A DNA stretch of 44,467 nucleotides from Eubacteriales bacterium (GCA_030524455.1 JAUNGT010000023.1:1-44467); one strand, 5' to 3'; positions 14,814-23,512 are shown, numbered from the stretch's first letter. The notes: a model not told the origin generated them from the sequence alone. Made by a program: numbers and translations.

Positions 14814-16558
14814 GCCGGTTTCACCTCCCCTGCGCCTATGTGGGCTGTCCACATAGAATGATAAAGACTGCACTCCTTTAACAATTCCCCATGCGTTCCC
14901 TTTGCAAAAATTTTCCCATCCTTCACAACGACAATCTGGTCTGCCTCCGTGACGGTGGACAGGCGGTGGGCAATAACAATCAATGTTTTGCCCTTTGTCA
15001 GCCGGCTGAGAGCGTCCTGTATCACCGCTTCATTTTCCGGATCCATATAGGAACTGGCCTCGTCAAGAATTACGATCGGAGTATTTTTCAGTATGGCTCT
15101 GGCGATCACAATTCTCTGACGCTCCCCGCCGGACAGATGGCCTCCCGCGCCGCCAACCACCGTTTCATATCCGTGCTCCAGGTTCAGAATAAATTCATGA
15201 CAGCCGGAAGCCCTTGCAATCTGCTCCACTTCGGCATCGCTTGCCCCCGGTTTGCCCATACGGATATTGTTGCGCACCGTATCGTTGAACAAATAGTTGT
15301 CCTGCGATACATAGGAAATCAAATCGTTCAGTTGGTCGGCGGAAATTTCTTTCACGCTTTTATCGCCGATCGTAATCAATCCTCCCGTCACATCCCAAAA
15401 GGATGCGATCAGTTTTGCTATCGTTGATTTTCCGCTGCCGGAAGGCCCTACAAGGGCTGTCATTTTTCCCTGCGGAATTGCGAGATCCACTCCTGTCAAA
15501 ACCTCTTTTTCACCGTATGCAAAATGAACCTTCTCCAGAGAAATGTCAAAATTTCGCAAATCGCATTTTCCCTCCGGGCGGACAAGCTCCGGCTGGTTTA
15601 ATATCCCGTCTATCTCGCCCATCACGGTACCGATTTTTGCGATGTCGTCGGTGAAAAACATGGCCGCCACCAGAGGCCCCGCAATGCCCAGCGACAGGAC
15701 AGTGACCGTGATAAAGGTTGCGGCTGACAGGGAACTGTTCCTGTAAAACAGGCATCCGACGGGCAGCACACTGATCAACGCCGCAGGCCATACGCTCATC
15801 ATGACCGCCGAATATTTTTGCGTATCCTTCATCCAGTCCAGGATCAGGTTTGCGTTTGCGTGGACGGCATCCGTAAACCTCTGATAGGAATGCTCCGCCT
15901 GATTAAACGCTTTGATGACCTCAATGCCGCCGATATATTCTACCGTTACCGCACTCATATGGTTTCCGGCCTTTACAACCTCTCCATACTTTTTTGGATA
16001 TTCCTTCATCATTCCCAGGTAGCACAGCATTCCGACCGGGATCGTGATCAGCGATATGAGCGCCATCCGCCAGTCCAGCAGGAACAGGTAAACGAGGATC
16101 GCGGCCGGCACCAGAAGATTCGAGGTCATTTCCGGGACCACATGCGCAAGAGGAACCTCCAGCTGTTCGATTCGCTCCACCATACCGTTTTTTAACTGTC
16201 CGGACGGGGTATTCAGAATATATCCCATCGGTACCCTGGTAAGCTTTGAAGCACTTTCCCGCCTTGCCTCCGACAGCACCTCAAAGGTTGCTTCATGGGA
16301 TGCCCCGGTGGAAATCCCCATCAAGATTGCTTTTAGGACAAAGCAGCTTCCGGAAAGCAGACACCAGCCCATGTAGAATGATACGTCCCGATTCCCGGAA
16401 AGCAGCGCAATCGTCATCCTGGCCGTCGCAAAATAGGGGACGATGCCAAAGGCAACCCCCAGTACAGCGAGAACGACAGACACGACGTAGCCCATCTTAT
16501 GCGGCCTGGCAAGCTCCATCAGCCGGCCGAATGGATTGCCGCCCTGAGACTGATTCAT
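14810..16558 (-). CDS. ABC exporter half (permease-ATPase), first subunit
   Basis: 582 residues. The transmembrane domain occupies roughly 15-305 and the ATPase domain 330-575, with Walker A GPSGSGKST, Q-loop SYVSQDNYLF, signature LSGGERQR, Walker B IVILDEASSYMDPE and H-loop AHRL. Walker B is followed by S-S-Y-M-D rather than the common T-S-x-L-D, and the next gene has T-S-S-V-D, so both sites look hydrolysis-competent. A strong SD (gaggaggag) precedes the ATG. A perfect 6-bp inverted repeat (16577-16594) lies right before the SD. Cotranscribed with the second half gene. Confidence 0.9.
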   Translation of the reverse strand: MNQSQGGNPFGRLMELARPHKMGYVVSVVLAVLGVAFGIVPYFATARMTIALLSGNRDVSFYMGWCLLSGSCFVLKAILMGISTGASHEATFEVLSEARRESASKLTRVPMGYILNTPSGQLKNGMVERIEQLEVPLAHVVPEMTSNLLVPAAILVYLFLLDWRMALISLITIPVGMLCYLGMMKEYPKKYGEVVKAGNHMSAVTVEYIGGIEVIKAFNQAEHSYQRFTDAVHANANLILDWMKDTQKYSAVMMSVWPAALISVLPVGCLFYRNSSLSAATFITVTVLSLGIAGPLVAAMFFTDDIAKIGTVMGEIDGILNQPELVRPEGKCDLRNFDISLEKVHFAYGEKEVLTGVDLAIPQGKMTALVGPSGSGKSTIAKLIASFWDVTGGLITIGDKSVKEISADQLNDLISYVSQDNYLFNDTVRNNIRMGKPGASDAEVEQIARASGCHEFILNLEHGYETVVGGAGGHLSGGERQRIVIARAILKNTPIVILDEASSYMDPENEAVIQDALSRLTKGKTLIVIAHRLSTVTEADQIVVVKDGKIFAKGTHGELLKECSLYHSMWTAHIGAGEVKPA

Positions 16559-16576
16559 AAAACTCCTCCTCTCTTT

Positions 16577-16594
16577 CGTTAGCTTTCTCTAACG
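16577..16594. promoter_or_regulatory. Candidate operator before the ABC exporter pair
   Basis: Inverted repeat CGTTAG-N6-CTAACG located 19-36 bp upstream of the ABC start, just beyond the terminator of the KTR gene. It could bind the adjacent TetR protein or a metal regulator (DtxR/IdeR sites also carry TTAG/CTAA halves); no assignment is possible. Confidence 0.35.
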
Positions 16595-16600
16595 CTTATT

Positions 16601-16655
16601 TTAAAAAAAGAAGCCGATAATCTGTCCTGTGATTTACACAAGCAAATTATCGGCT
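16601..16655 (-). terminator. Terminator/attenuator between the KTR gene and the ABC genes
   Basis: 10-bp arms agccgataat (16612-16621) and attatcggct (16646-16655), followed on the minus strand by TTCTTTTTTT. The stop codon of the KTR gene (16647-16649) lies inside the stem. Since no separate promoter is evident for the ABC genes, it may attenuate read-through. Confidence 0.7.
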
Positions 16656-16859
16656 CTGCGTCTTAGCGTCCGGCACTACTGATAACCGTATTTTCATATT
16701 GTCAACATCGATCAGGCATTCCTGTTTGCACTTTGGACAAAAGCTTGGAAAGTTCCTCAGGGAAGTGTCCGCCCGTATCTTTGTCCGTGTCCTGCATCTG
16801 CAAAAGGGGCAGTGTATCCACCCGCTTTCATCCACGCAAAATTTTTCCGTTTTCTGCAT
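16647..16859 (-). CDS. Cysteine-rich KTR domain protein
   Basis: 70 residues. The core WIHCPFCRCRTRTKIRADTSLRN-FPSFCPKCKQECLIDV matches the Cys_rich_KTR family: two C-x2-C knuckles (HCPFC and FCPKC) around the K/R-T-R motif, so a small zinc ribbon is expected. These proteins are common next to regulators and mobile genes in Firmicutes; their role is unknown. SD-like aaggtggg precedes the ATG. It lies 18 bp after the TetR gene, and a terminator overlaps its end. Confidence 0.8.
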   Translation of the reverse strand: MQKTEKFCVDESGWIHCPFCRCRTRTKIRADTSLRNFPSFCPKCKQECLIDVDNMKIRLSVVPDAKTQSR

Positions 16860-16877
16860 TTTCCCACCTTCCTTCTG

Positions 16878-17495
16878 TCATTTTTGATAATATTCTCTCC
16901 ATCCGTTCCCATAGAAATTCCGCAGCTCATTGATATATTTTTTTGCTTCTTCCATCGGCATATCGTGGATCACCACTTCAAAGATTCCCGAATAAAACGC
17001 ACTCGAAACAACGTGCAGGAATCCGTCCGTAATTCGTCCCTCGGACAGAGCTTTACTCCCGGTCTGCATCAGGAATTTCTTTGTACATTCCGTGTCCATT
17101 TCCACCAGCTTTTCCAAAAATTCCTGATAATAGTTCCCCGGCGCTCCGGTAATCAGCAGCTTAAATTCCGAAAAGTGCTGATAGATATATGCGATCATGG
17201 CCTCAAAGCCACGATCGGAATATTCCATGCACTTCTCATTCTGCTTATTTCCCGGCAAAGAAGAAAATCCATTTAACGACCGCCGCAGCAGCTCTTTCAG
17301 GCCATTGGCGGCCGGCTCCACCAGAAACCGGAACAATCCCTCCTTATCTGCATAACGGGTATAGATTGTACTGGTACTGACGCCGGCATTTTGAGCGATC
17401 GTCCGTATCGAGGCGTCCGCATAGCCTTTTTCCAAAAATTCTTCCTTGGCACAGGCAAGGATTTTTTCATCAAAGCCTTCGATTCTGCTTGCCAT
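16878..17495 (-). CDS. TetR/AcrR family transcriptional regulator
   Basis: 205 residues. The N-terminal helix-turn-helix (about 8-55) has the family pattern ILACAKEEFLEKGYADASIRTIAQNAGVSTSTIYTRYADKEGLF. The C-terminal ligand/dimerisation domain is divergent helical. It is the first gene of the cluster with the KTR protein, the ABC exporter pair and the MptD remnant. The promoter at 17560-17588 is near consensus, and an inverted repeat lies over its start point, as expected for autorepression. The ligand is unknown but probably a cargo or derivative of the ABC exporter (inference). Confidence 0.9.
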   Translation of the reverse strand: MASRIEGFDEKILACAKEEFLEKGYADASIRTIAQNAGVSTSTIYTRYADKEGLFRFLVEPAANGLKELLRRSLNGFSSLPGNKQNEKCMEYSDRGFEAMIAYIYQHFSEFKLLITGAPGNYYQEFLEKLVEMDTECTKKFLMQTGSKALSEGRITDGFLHVVSSAFYSGIFEVVIHDMPMEEAKKYINELRNFYGNGWREYYQK

Positions 17496-17530
17496 TGCTT
17501 CTCTGCCCTTCTTTCCGCAGCCTCCGCTTT

Positions 17531-17559
17531 AAAAACAGTGTATTAAAAACGATGTTTTT
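17531..17559. promoter_or_regulatory. Candidate TetR operator
   Basis: An imperfect dyad with half-sites AAAAACAGTGT and, on the other strand, AAAAACATCGT (AAAAACA plus a shared GT), centred just downstream of the -10 of the TetR promoter, i.e. on the transcription start. Confidence 0.5.
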
Positions 17560-17588
17560 ATTATAGGCAAAAAAACAGGACCTGTCAA
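17560..17588 (-). promoter_or_regulatory. Promoter of the TetR-KTR-ABC cluster
   Basis: Minus strand: TTGACA (17588-17583), 17-bp spacer, TATAAT (17565-17560): full consensus. 65 bp before the TetR start codon. Confidence 0.85.
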
Positions 17589-17600
17589 GAGTTGCCTGCG

Positions 17601-17636
17601 GAGATACCAGTTCACGGCTGGCTGAACTGGTATCTC
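17601..17636. repeat. 14-bp stem-loop sharing a core with the 44-kb repeats
   Basis: Perfect arms gagataccagttca (17601-17614) and tgaactggtatctc (17623-17636), loop of 8 nt. It follows the last gene of the gpsA operon on the minus strand and could act as its terminator, though no T tract follows. The 14-mer cggctggctgaact inside it is identical to one in the element at 44162-44350. Confidence 0.6.
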
Positions 17637-17641
17637 TGAAC

Positions 17642-18193
17642 TCATTCCTCCACTCTCTCTACGGTCCCTGTGCTCGTTTCCCCCGCCGACAGGGGAAGCT
17701 GGAAGGTCACGCTGTTGTAAAGCCCGTCCAGCCCGCTCCGGTTGTCATTTACCAGCAGGCTTCTGCTTTCCTCATCATAGGTCTGTACATAGACCAGAAT
17801 GCTTCCCGCCTGTCCTGCCGGAATTTTCTGTCCGAAAAGCGCCGCGTCCTCCAGTGTCTGCGAGCCGGTGGGAAAGAGAAGATCGGCGCTTCTCCCCTGC
17901 TCATCCTCCAGCCATAAGCTGGTCAGGTTCCAGTCATAATCCGACAGATTCCCATATCGCAGGCAAATTTCATAGACCGGCCCGTCCAGCTCCCGGGAAA
18001 ACCTCTGCGCTTCGTCGTCCGTCAGCCTGCGCACCCAGGCAGAGTTTAGGGTAAGCGGAATATACTGATAGCCGACGCTCGACTTCACCTGCGTCATCCC
18101 GGCGTTGAAAAAAATGATACATCCCGCTATCACTGCGGCCAGAAGAAACACCAGGCCGGCCCGGCTCTTCCAGCCTCCCTGTCTTTTCTCCAT
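17642..18193 (-). CDS. Membrane-anchored protein of unknown function
   Basis: 183 residues from the ATG at 18193, which overlaps the preceding stop as TGATG. A basic N-terminus and one membrane helix (about 12-32, LVFLLAAVIAGCIIFF) anchor a roughly 150-residue extracellular part, predicted to be beta-rich (YEICLRYGNLSDYDWNLTSLWLEDEQG, GSILVYVQTYDEE), like DUF4352-type immunoglobulin-fold domains, but I do not recognise the family with confidence. Last gene of the der-plsY-gpsA operon. Probably works with the preceding zinc-ribbon membrane protein. Confidence 0.65.
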   Translation of the reverse strand: MEKRQGGWKSRAGLVFLLAAVIAGCIIFFNAGMTQVKSSVGYQYIPLTLNSAWVRRLTDDEAQRFSRELDGPVYEICLRYGNLSDYDWNLTSLWLEDEQGRSADLLFPTGSQTLEDAALFGQKIPAGQAGSILVYVQTYDEESRSLLVNDNRSGLDGLYNSVTFQLPLSAGETSTGTVERVEE

Positions 18194-19125
18194 CACGATT
18201 CCTCCTCCCCGCTTTTTACCGGGAGGGGAGCGCACCCCTCCAACGAAACCTCCATCTCATGCACGATTCGTTCTTCCCCCCGGCTGTCCTGCTCAAGCTC
18301 CAGCAAAAGCCGTTTCTTCTCCGCCCCGTCCCTTGCCAGGAAGAAAAAATACCCTGCATTCTCCCCGTAATCAATACCATAGGGGCTGAGAATCTGATTT
18401 TCCGGGATTTCCCAGACGTAAGCAATGTTTTCCAGATCATAGGTGGAAAGGCACTCCTGATAAAAGGTCTCCTCCCCGACCTGATACGCCAGATTGACGC
18501 TGTCGATCCGCGTCTTTCCGCCATAGAAGGAGCCGTCCGCCGAGGTTTCCAGGAATACCGCCTCCAGGTGCCAGCCCTCCGGAATGGCCTGGATCGTTTT
18601 TTCTTCTTCCCGTTCAATAATTCCGGCGCCCTTCACCGACACGAAAATCCCGCCTTCCGCCCCCGGCTCACGCACCGTAAAGCCGTCCGCCTGTACGGTC
18701 TCCGTCTCCAGCAAAAGCCCCCGGATGGCCCGGGAGGAAAGGTAACCCTTCTCCCAGCTTCGGAAGCCGACATAGGTGACAACCGGCAGGCACACCGCCA
18801 GCAGCAATACAGCCGCCGTCCGCTTTGAGATGCCTTTCCGGCCGCTCTCTGCGGCTTCAGGCTCCAGGCCGTCCGCTTCGGGCAGCGTCTGTCCGAAACT
18901 GTCCTCCGCCCCGGGCAGCGTCTGTCCGGCATTGTCGTTTGCCTCCTCCGGAGGCATGTCCATAGCCTGTGTGCTGCTTTCCACGGTGCCGCTTTCCGCC
19001 GTGCCGCTTCCCACAGCGCCGTAATCCCGCATGTGCGCCCCGTTGTATGCGCCGCACCTGGGACACAGCCCGCTGTACATCTCTGTGTCAAACCGTTTGC
19101 CGCACTTCCTGCATTTTATTTTCAT
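18193..19125 (-). CDS. Zinc-ribbon membrane protein of unknown function
   Basis: 310 residues. It begins with a zinc ribbon (CRKCGKRF at residues 5-12 and CPRCGAYN from 21), then a Glu/Ser/Thr-rich linker (35-95), one membrane helix (about 103-122, AAVLLLAVCLPVVTYVGF), and an extracytoplasmic region with beta-strand pattern. The ribbon would be cytoplasmic. The start ATG follows the gpsA stop directly. The architecture (cytoplasmic zinc ribbon, single helix, external domain) is common in Clostridia, often in pairs such as this one. No enzyme motif is seen. Confidence 0.7.
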   Translation of the reverse strand: MKIKCRKCGKRFDTEMYSGLCPRCGAYNGAHMRDYGAVGSGTAESGTVESSTQAMDMPPEEANDNAGQTLPGAEDSFGQTLPEADGLEPEAAESGRKGISKRTAAVLLLAVCLPVVTYVGFRSWEKGYLSSRAIRGLLLETETVQADGFTVREPGAEGGIFVSVKGAGIIEREEEKTIQAIPEGWHLEAVFLETSADGSFYGGKTRIDSVNLAYQVGEETFYQECLSTYDLENIAYVWEIPENQILSPYGIDYGENAGYFFFLARDGAEKKRLLLELEQDSRGEERIVHEMEVSLEGCAPLPVKSGEEES

Positions 19126-20136
19126 TTATTCCCACTCCGCATCGGAAATTTCGATCTTCTTGTCCCGCAGCATCAGCTCGCTCACCGCGTCTGCCGCCGG
19201 TTTTCCTTCAAACAGCACCTGATTGACCTGGCGAATGATCGGCAGATCGACCCCGTATTTTTCTGCAAGTCCCATGGCCGCCTTGGCGGAGTAAACGCCC
19301 TCCACCACCATTTTGACCTCCTTCATGGCCTCCTCCATGGAATGCCCCTGGCCGATCAGAATGCCCGCACGGCGGTTGCGGGAATGCATGCTGGCGCAGG
19401 TCACGATGAGATCGCCGATACCGGTCAGCCCGAAGAAGGTGTCGCGCCTGCCGCCCATGGCCGTTCCCAGGCGGGCGATCTCGGTGATTCCCCGGGTGAT
19501 CAGGGCCGCCTTCGTGTTATCGCCGTAGCCTAAGCCGTCCGCGATGCCCGCCGCCAGGGCCACCACGTTTTTCAGGGCTGCTCCCAGCTCGATTCCCAGC
19601 ACATCAGGGCTGGTGTAAACACGGAACACCGGGCTCATGAAAATCTTCTGGATTTTCTCGGCCACAGCGCGGGTCCTGGCCCCCGCCACGATGGCGGTGG
19701 GCATCCCTTTTCCCACCTCCTCCGCATGCGAGGGACCGGAAAGAACTGCCACCTGCGCCTGGGGAATCTCCTCCTCCACGATCCGGGAGAGGGTCATCAG
19801 CGTCTTTTCCTCCACGCCCTTGGCCACGTTCACGATAATCTGCCCCTCCTCCACAAGCGGGGAAAGCTGCCGCGCCGTGCTCCGGGTAAAGGGCGAAGGA
19901 ACCGCCAGCACCAGAAGCTCCATCCCCTTGACCGCCTGCGACAGATCGGTGGTAAAGACGACGCTGTCGTCCAAAATCACGCCGGGCAGCTTTGCAGTCT
20001 GCTCATGCTTTTCCTGAAGCAGCGCCACCTCGTCCGCCAGCGCGCTCCACACCGTCACCCGGTGCCCGTTGTTTGTCAAAAGCCAGGTGAGCGCAATCCC
20101 CCAGCTTCCTGCTCCGATCATTCCGATATTTGCCAT
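19126..20136 (-). CDS. gpsA: Glycerol-3-phosphate dehydrogenase [NAD(P)+]
   Basis: 336 residues from the ATG at 20136 (MANIGMIGAGSWG, behind gggag). The Rossmann motif GAGSWG is at residues 7-12; further signatures are SGPSHAEEV, the catalytic lysine in GAALKNVVALAAGI, and GLTGIGDLIVTC in the C-terminal domain. It reduces dihydroxyacetone phosphate to sn-glycerol-3-phosphate for phospholipid synthesis in the cytoplasm. The gene lies 25 bp after plsY, which uses glycerol-3-phosphate as acyl acceptor, so supply and use are coupled in one operon. In-frame codons upstream of 20136 lack a good SD. Confidence 0.95.
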   Translation of the reverse strand: MANIGMIGAGSWGIALTWLLTNNGHRVTVWSALADEVALLQEKHEQTAKLPGVILDDSVVFTTDLSQAVKGMELLVLAVPSPFTRSTARQLSPLVEEGQIIVNVAKGVEEKTLMTLSRIVEEEIPQAQVAVLSGPSHAEEVGKGMPTAIVAGARTRAVAEKIQKIFMSPVFRVYTSPDVLGIELGAALKNVVALAAGIADGLGYGDNTKAALITRGITEIARLGTAMGGRRDTFFGLTGIGDLIVTCASMHSRNRRAGILIGQGHSMEEAMKEVKMVVEGVYSAKAAMGLAEKYGVDLPIIRQVNQVLFEGKPAADAVSELMLRDKKIEISDAEWE

Positions 20137-20161
20137 TTTCCCGCCATCTCCCATCTGCACT

Positions 20162-20818
20162 CTAATGGAGCGCTTCCTTGTTTTTTTTGAACAGATACGT
20201 CCTGCGCTCCGTGCCGGAGAGCAGCCGTCCGATATTTTCCCGGTGCTTCCAGTAGGCCATCGCCGTCAGAAAGGCTGCGATCGCGTACGTCTCGATCCGA
20301 TGTCCCGGGGGCATCCCGAACACGCCCAGCTGTCCCATCACAACCGTCTGAATCAAAAAGCCTGCGTACACCAAAAGGGAGCCCAGAGAAACATAGTGGG
20401 TGATCAAAAACGCGCCGAAAAACAGCGCCACGCCCACCGGGATGAAAGCCGGATGGATCGCCAGGATCAGCCCCGCCGTAGCGGCAATCCCCTTGCCTCC
20501 CTTAAAGCCCAGGTAAAAGGGATAATCATGTCCCAAAATCGCGCCCAGAGCCGCGTACATCGCCAGCAGATAGTAGGTATCCGTATGGCTGTCCGCAAAC
20601 AAAAGACGCACAACCACAATCGCCAGGATGCACTTTAAAATATCTCCGGCCAGCACGATCAGGCCTGCCTTCGTTCCCAGCACCCGCAGGGTGTTGGTGG
20701 TTCCCGCGTTCCCGCTTCCGAATTTGCGGATGTCGATGCCGTGCAGCCTCCCATAAATATATGCGGTCTGAAACAGACCGAACACATAGCCGATGGCCAA
20801 AGCAGCCAGACGTTCCAT
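20162..20818 (-). CDS. plsY: Glycerol-3-phosphate acyltransferase PlsY
   Basis: 218 residues, about five membrane helices. Motif 1 GSGNAGTTNTLR (usually GSGNxGATN) and motif 2 with HDYPFYLGFKGGKGIAAT are the glycine-rich loops binding glycerol-3-phosphate and acyl-phosphate; the third conserved region (YVSLGSL) is present. It acylates position 1 of glycerol-3-phosphate from acyl-phosphate at the inner membrane face, the first step of lipid synthesis. The start is 1 bp from the der stop and the stop 25 bp before gpsA. Confidence 0.95.
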   Translation of the reverse strand: MERLAALAIGYVFGLFQTAYIYGRLHGIDIRKFGSGNAGTTNTLRVLGTKAGLIVLAGDILKCILAIVVVRLLFADSHTDTYYLLAMYAALGAILGHDYPFYLGFKGGKGIAATAGLILAIHPAFIPVGVALFFGAFLITHYVSLGSLLVYAGFLIQTVVMGQLGVFGMPPGHRIETYAIAAFLTAMAYWKHRENIGRLLSGTERRTYLFKKNKEALH

Positions 20819-20819
20819 T

Positions 20820-22157
20820 TTAACTGTTCTCCTTCCTCTCCCTGATGATGAACCTCAGGGGTGTCCCGCGGAAGCCGAAGGCCTCCCGTATTTTATTCTC
20901 GATATATCTGGTGTAGGAAAAATGCATCAGCTCCTTGTCGTTGACAAAGATCACAAAGGTCGGGGGCTTGACCGCCGCCTGGGTGATATAGTAGAGCCGC
21001 AGCCGCTTTCCCTTGTCCGACGGGGGCTGTTGGAGGGCCACCGCCTCCGCCATAATTTCATTGAGCACGCCGGTCGCCACCCGCAGGGCATGGTTTTCAA
21101 TCACCGCGTCGATGGTATCAAACAGCTTGGGAAGCCGCTGCCCGGTCAGGGCGGAGATGAAAATAATCTCCGCATAGGGCATAAAGGACAGGGTGTTGCG
21201 GATCTTCTCCTGAAAACGGTAAATCGTCTTGTCGTCCTTCTCCACCGCATCCCACTTGTTCACCGCGATAATCATGCCCTTGCCCCGCTCGTGAGCGATC
21301 CCCGCGATCTTGGCGTCCTGCTCGGTGACACCCTCCTTCGCGTCGATGACCAGCACGACCACGTCCGCCCGCTCCACCGCGCTGACCGTGCGCACGATCA
21401 TGTAGCGCTCCAGCTCCTCCTTGATCTTGTTCTTGCGGCGAAGACCGGCGGTGTCGATAAAGACATATTCCTTCCCGTTGTGCACCACCTCGGTGTCCAC
21501 CGCGTCCCGGGTGGTTCCCGCAATATCGGACACGATCACCCGGTTTTCTCCGATCAGCCGGTTAATGATAGAGGATTTGCCTACGTTGGGCTTTCCCACA
21601 ATCGCCACTCTGGGCCGCTCGTCGTCCCCTTCCGCATCCGTCTCCGGCGGGAAATGGCGCACCACCTCATCCAGCATATCCCCGATCCCCAGTCGGTTTG
21701 CCGCGGAGATGGGCCAGGGATCCCCGATCCCCAGGTTATAAAATTCGTAAACGTCCGCCATATATTTCTGGAAGCTGTCCACCTTGTTGACCACCAGCAC
21801 CACCGGCTTGCGGGAGCGGCGCAGCATGTCCGCCACCTTGGAATCCGCATCCACCAATCCCTGCTTTACGTCCACCATAAACAGGATCACGTCCGCCGTG
21901 TCGATGGCGATCTGCGCCTGCTCCCGCATCTGAGAGAGGATCACGTCGCCGGAATCCGGCTCGATGCCCCCCGTGTCAATCAGGGTGAAATTTTTGTCCA
22001 GCCATGTGATATCCGCGTAAATCCGGTCCCTGGTGATACCCGGTGTGTCCTTCACAATCGAAATCATCTCGCCCGCAAGCGCGTTGAACAGCGTGGATTT
22101 GCCGACGTTCGGCCTGCCGACCACCGCCACGATGGGCCTGCCTTTTTTTCCTGCCAT
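20820..22157 (-). CDS. der: Ribosome biogenesis GTPase Der
   Basis: 445 residues with the double GTPase layout unique to Der/EngA: domain 1 with G1 GRPNVGKS, DTPG and NKVD; domain 2 (from about 178) with G1 GKPNVGKS, DTAG and NKWD; then the C-terminal KH-like domain (about 355-440). Needed for assembly of the 50S subunit. Second gene of the operon, 17 bp after the DUF512 gene. Confidence 0.97.
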   Translation of the reverse strand: MAGKKGRPIVAVVGRPNVGKSTLFNALAGEMISIVKDTPGITRDRIYADITWLDKNFTLIDTGGIEPDSGDVILSQMREQAQIAIDTADVILFMVDVKQGLVDADSKVADMLRRSRKPVVLVVNKVDSFQKYMADVYEFYNLGIGDPWPISAANRLGIGDMLDEVVRHFPPETDAEGDDERPRVAIVGKPNVGKSSIINRLIGENRVIVSDIAGTTRDAVDTEVVHNGKEYVFIDTAGLRRKNKIKEELERYMIVRTVSAVERADVVVLVIDAKEGVTEQDAKIAGIAHERGKGMIIAVNKWDAVEKDDKTIYRFQEKIRNTLSFMPYAEIIFISALTGQRLPKLFDTIDAVIENHALRVATGVLNEIMAEAVALQQPPSDKGKRLRLYYITQAAVKPPTFVIFVNDKELMHFSYTRYIENKIREAFGFRGTPLRFIIRERKENS

Positions 22158-22174
22158 AGATACTCCTCTCCTGC

Positions 22175-23512
22175 CTAAATCTCTCCCAGCAAGCTTTCCG
22201 TAAAATCATATCCGCTTGATTTTACAATATTCACCGGAACTTGTAAAGCATTTGCAATATCGTCTACCGTGTAATCGTCCAGAAGCACCCGCTCCCCGCT
22301 GCGCAGCACATTCTGGGGCAAAAGAAGCTCCTGTCCCAGCGGCCTGCCCTTTAGCTGCGCGATGATATCCTGCCCGGTCAGAAGCCCGGTCACGGTGATG
22401 CGCTCCCCGAAAAAATCGTTCCGCACCGGATAAAGATGCACGCAAAGCCCCGGAAACTCCTGCTCCAGCCGACGGATCATCCGCTCGATATAGGGGGCCG
22501 CGATCCGTCCCGTCACCGCCGAAAGCTCCCGGCGTCTCCCGTTCCAGCGCTCCATGGCCCCGCTCTTGCGCAGCCTTTGCAGGGAATCCTCAAACTCCTC
22601 CATCAAAAGCCGCAGCATCCCCACGCCGTTTTCCAGCTGAAGATAGCCGTCGTAATTGTCCTCGTCGGGCAGCTCCTGCCCCGCCAGGATGTACCACTCG
22701 TCGCTGGCATGGACAAAATGCAGGCCGTACTGCGGATACAGCCGCTCCTGCCAGCGATGGATCGTCTCAAGCACCTTTTTGGCGTCCTCCCGCTCAAAGG
22801 GCTCCAGCGGATAGAGTCCCTCCCGGTATTTGGACAAGCCCACCGGCACCACGGAAACGCTGCGCAGATGCGGCAGGTAGCGGGACAGGTCGGAAATGCT
22901 CCGCTCCAGCTCGGCCCCGTCGTTGACCCCCTTGCACAGCACGATCTGACCGTTCATCTCGATGCCCGCCTGATAAAAACGGTCCACTTTTTTCAGGGCC
23001 TCCCCCGCAAACCGGTTGTGCAGCATCATGCAGCGCAGCGTGGGATTCGTCGTCTGAAACGAGATGTTGATGGGAGACATATGGTATTTGATCACCCGCT
23101 CCACATCCTTCTCCGACATGTTCGTCAGCGTCACATAGTTGCCCTGCAGAAACGAAAGGCGGGAATCGTCATCCTTAAAATAGAGGGTTTCCCGCATTCC
23201 CTTCGGCATCTGGTCGATAAAACAGAAGATGCACTTGTTGCTGCAGGAACGGTAATCGTCCATCAGCCCGTTCTCAAATTCGATCCCCAGATCCTCGGCG
23301 TAATCCTTGTCGATCTCCAAAAGCCACTCTTCCCCGGAGGGCTTTGCGATCAGTACCTCCACATATTCCTCCTGGATCATATATTGGTAATCAAAAATAT
23401 CCTCGACCTCTTCGCCGTTTATGGCAAGCAGCCTGTCCCCCGCCGCGATTTCCATCTCCTCCGCGATACTGCCCGGCTGTACGGTCCTGATCAAATGTCC
23501 CTTTTGTTTCAT
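22175..23512 (-). CDS. DUF512 family radical-SAM-like protein with PDZ domain
   Basis: 445 residues. The N-terminal 70 residues are PDZ-like (LIRTVQPGSIAEEMEIAAGDRLLAINGEEVEDIFDY). A radical-SAM-type cluster motif C-S-N-K-C-I-F-C follows at about 92-99, with the family signatures FIDQMPKGMRETLYFKDDDSRLSFL and NYVTLTN; DUF512 lies in the C-terminal half, with SDEWYILAG. This gene is almost always next to der in Clostridia, as here. Its reaction is not known; the Fe-S cluster and SAM role are inferred from the motif. First gene of the operon; its promoter lies at 23536-23564. Confidence 0.9.
   Translation of the reverse strand: MKQKGHLIRTVQPGSIAEEMEIAAGDRLLAINGEEVEDIFDYQYMIQEEYVEVLIAKPSGEEWLLEIDKDYAEDLGIEFENGLMDDYRSCSNKCIFCFIDQMPKGMRETLYFKDDDSRLSFLQGNYVTLTNMSEKDVERVIKYHMSPINISFQTTNPTLRCMMLHNRFAGEALKKVDRFYQAGIEMNGQIVLCKGVNDGAELERSISDLSRYLPHLRSVSVVPVGLSKYREGLYPLEPFEREDAKKVLETIHRWQERLYPQYGLHFVHASDEWYILAGQELPDEDNYDGYLQLENGVGMLRLLMEEFEDSLQRLRKSGAMERWNGRRRELSAVTGRIAAPYIERMIRRLEQEFPGLCVHLYPVRNDFFGERITVTGLLTGQDIIAQLKGRPLGQELLLPQNVLRSGERVLLDDYTVDDIANALQVPVNIVKSSGYDFTESLLGEI

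Noticed and set aside
20793..22178. A 461-codon plus-strand open frame
   Set aside because: It is the exact antisense of der and part of its flanks, with His/Arg/Leu-rich low-complexity translation; an effect of GC-rich codon use.
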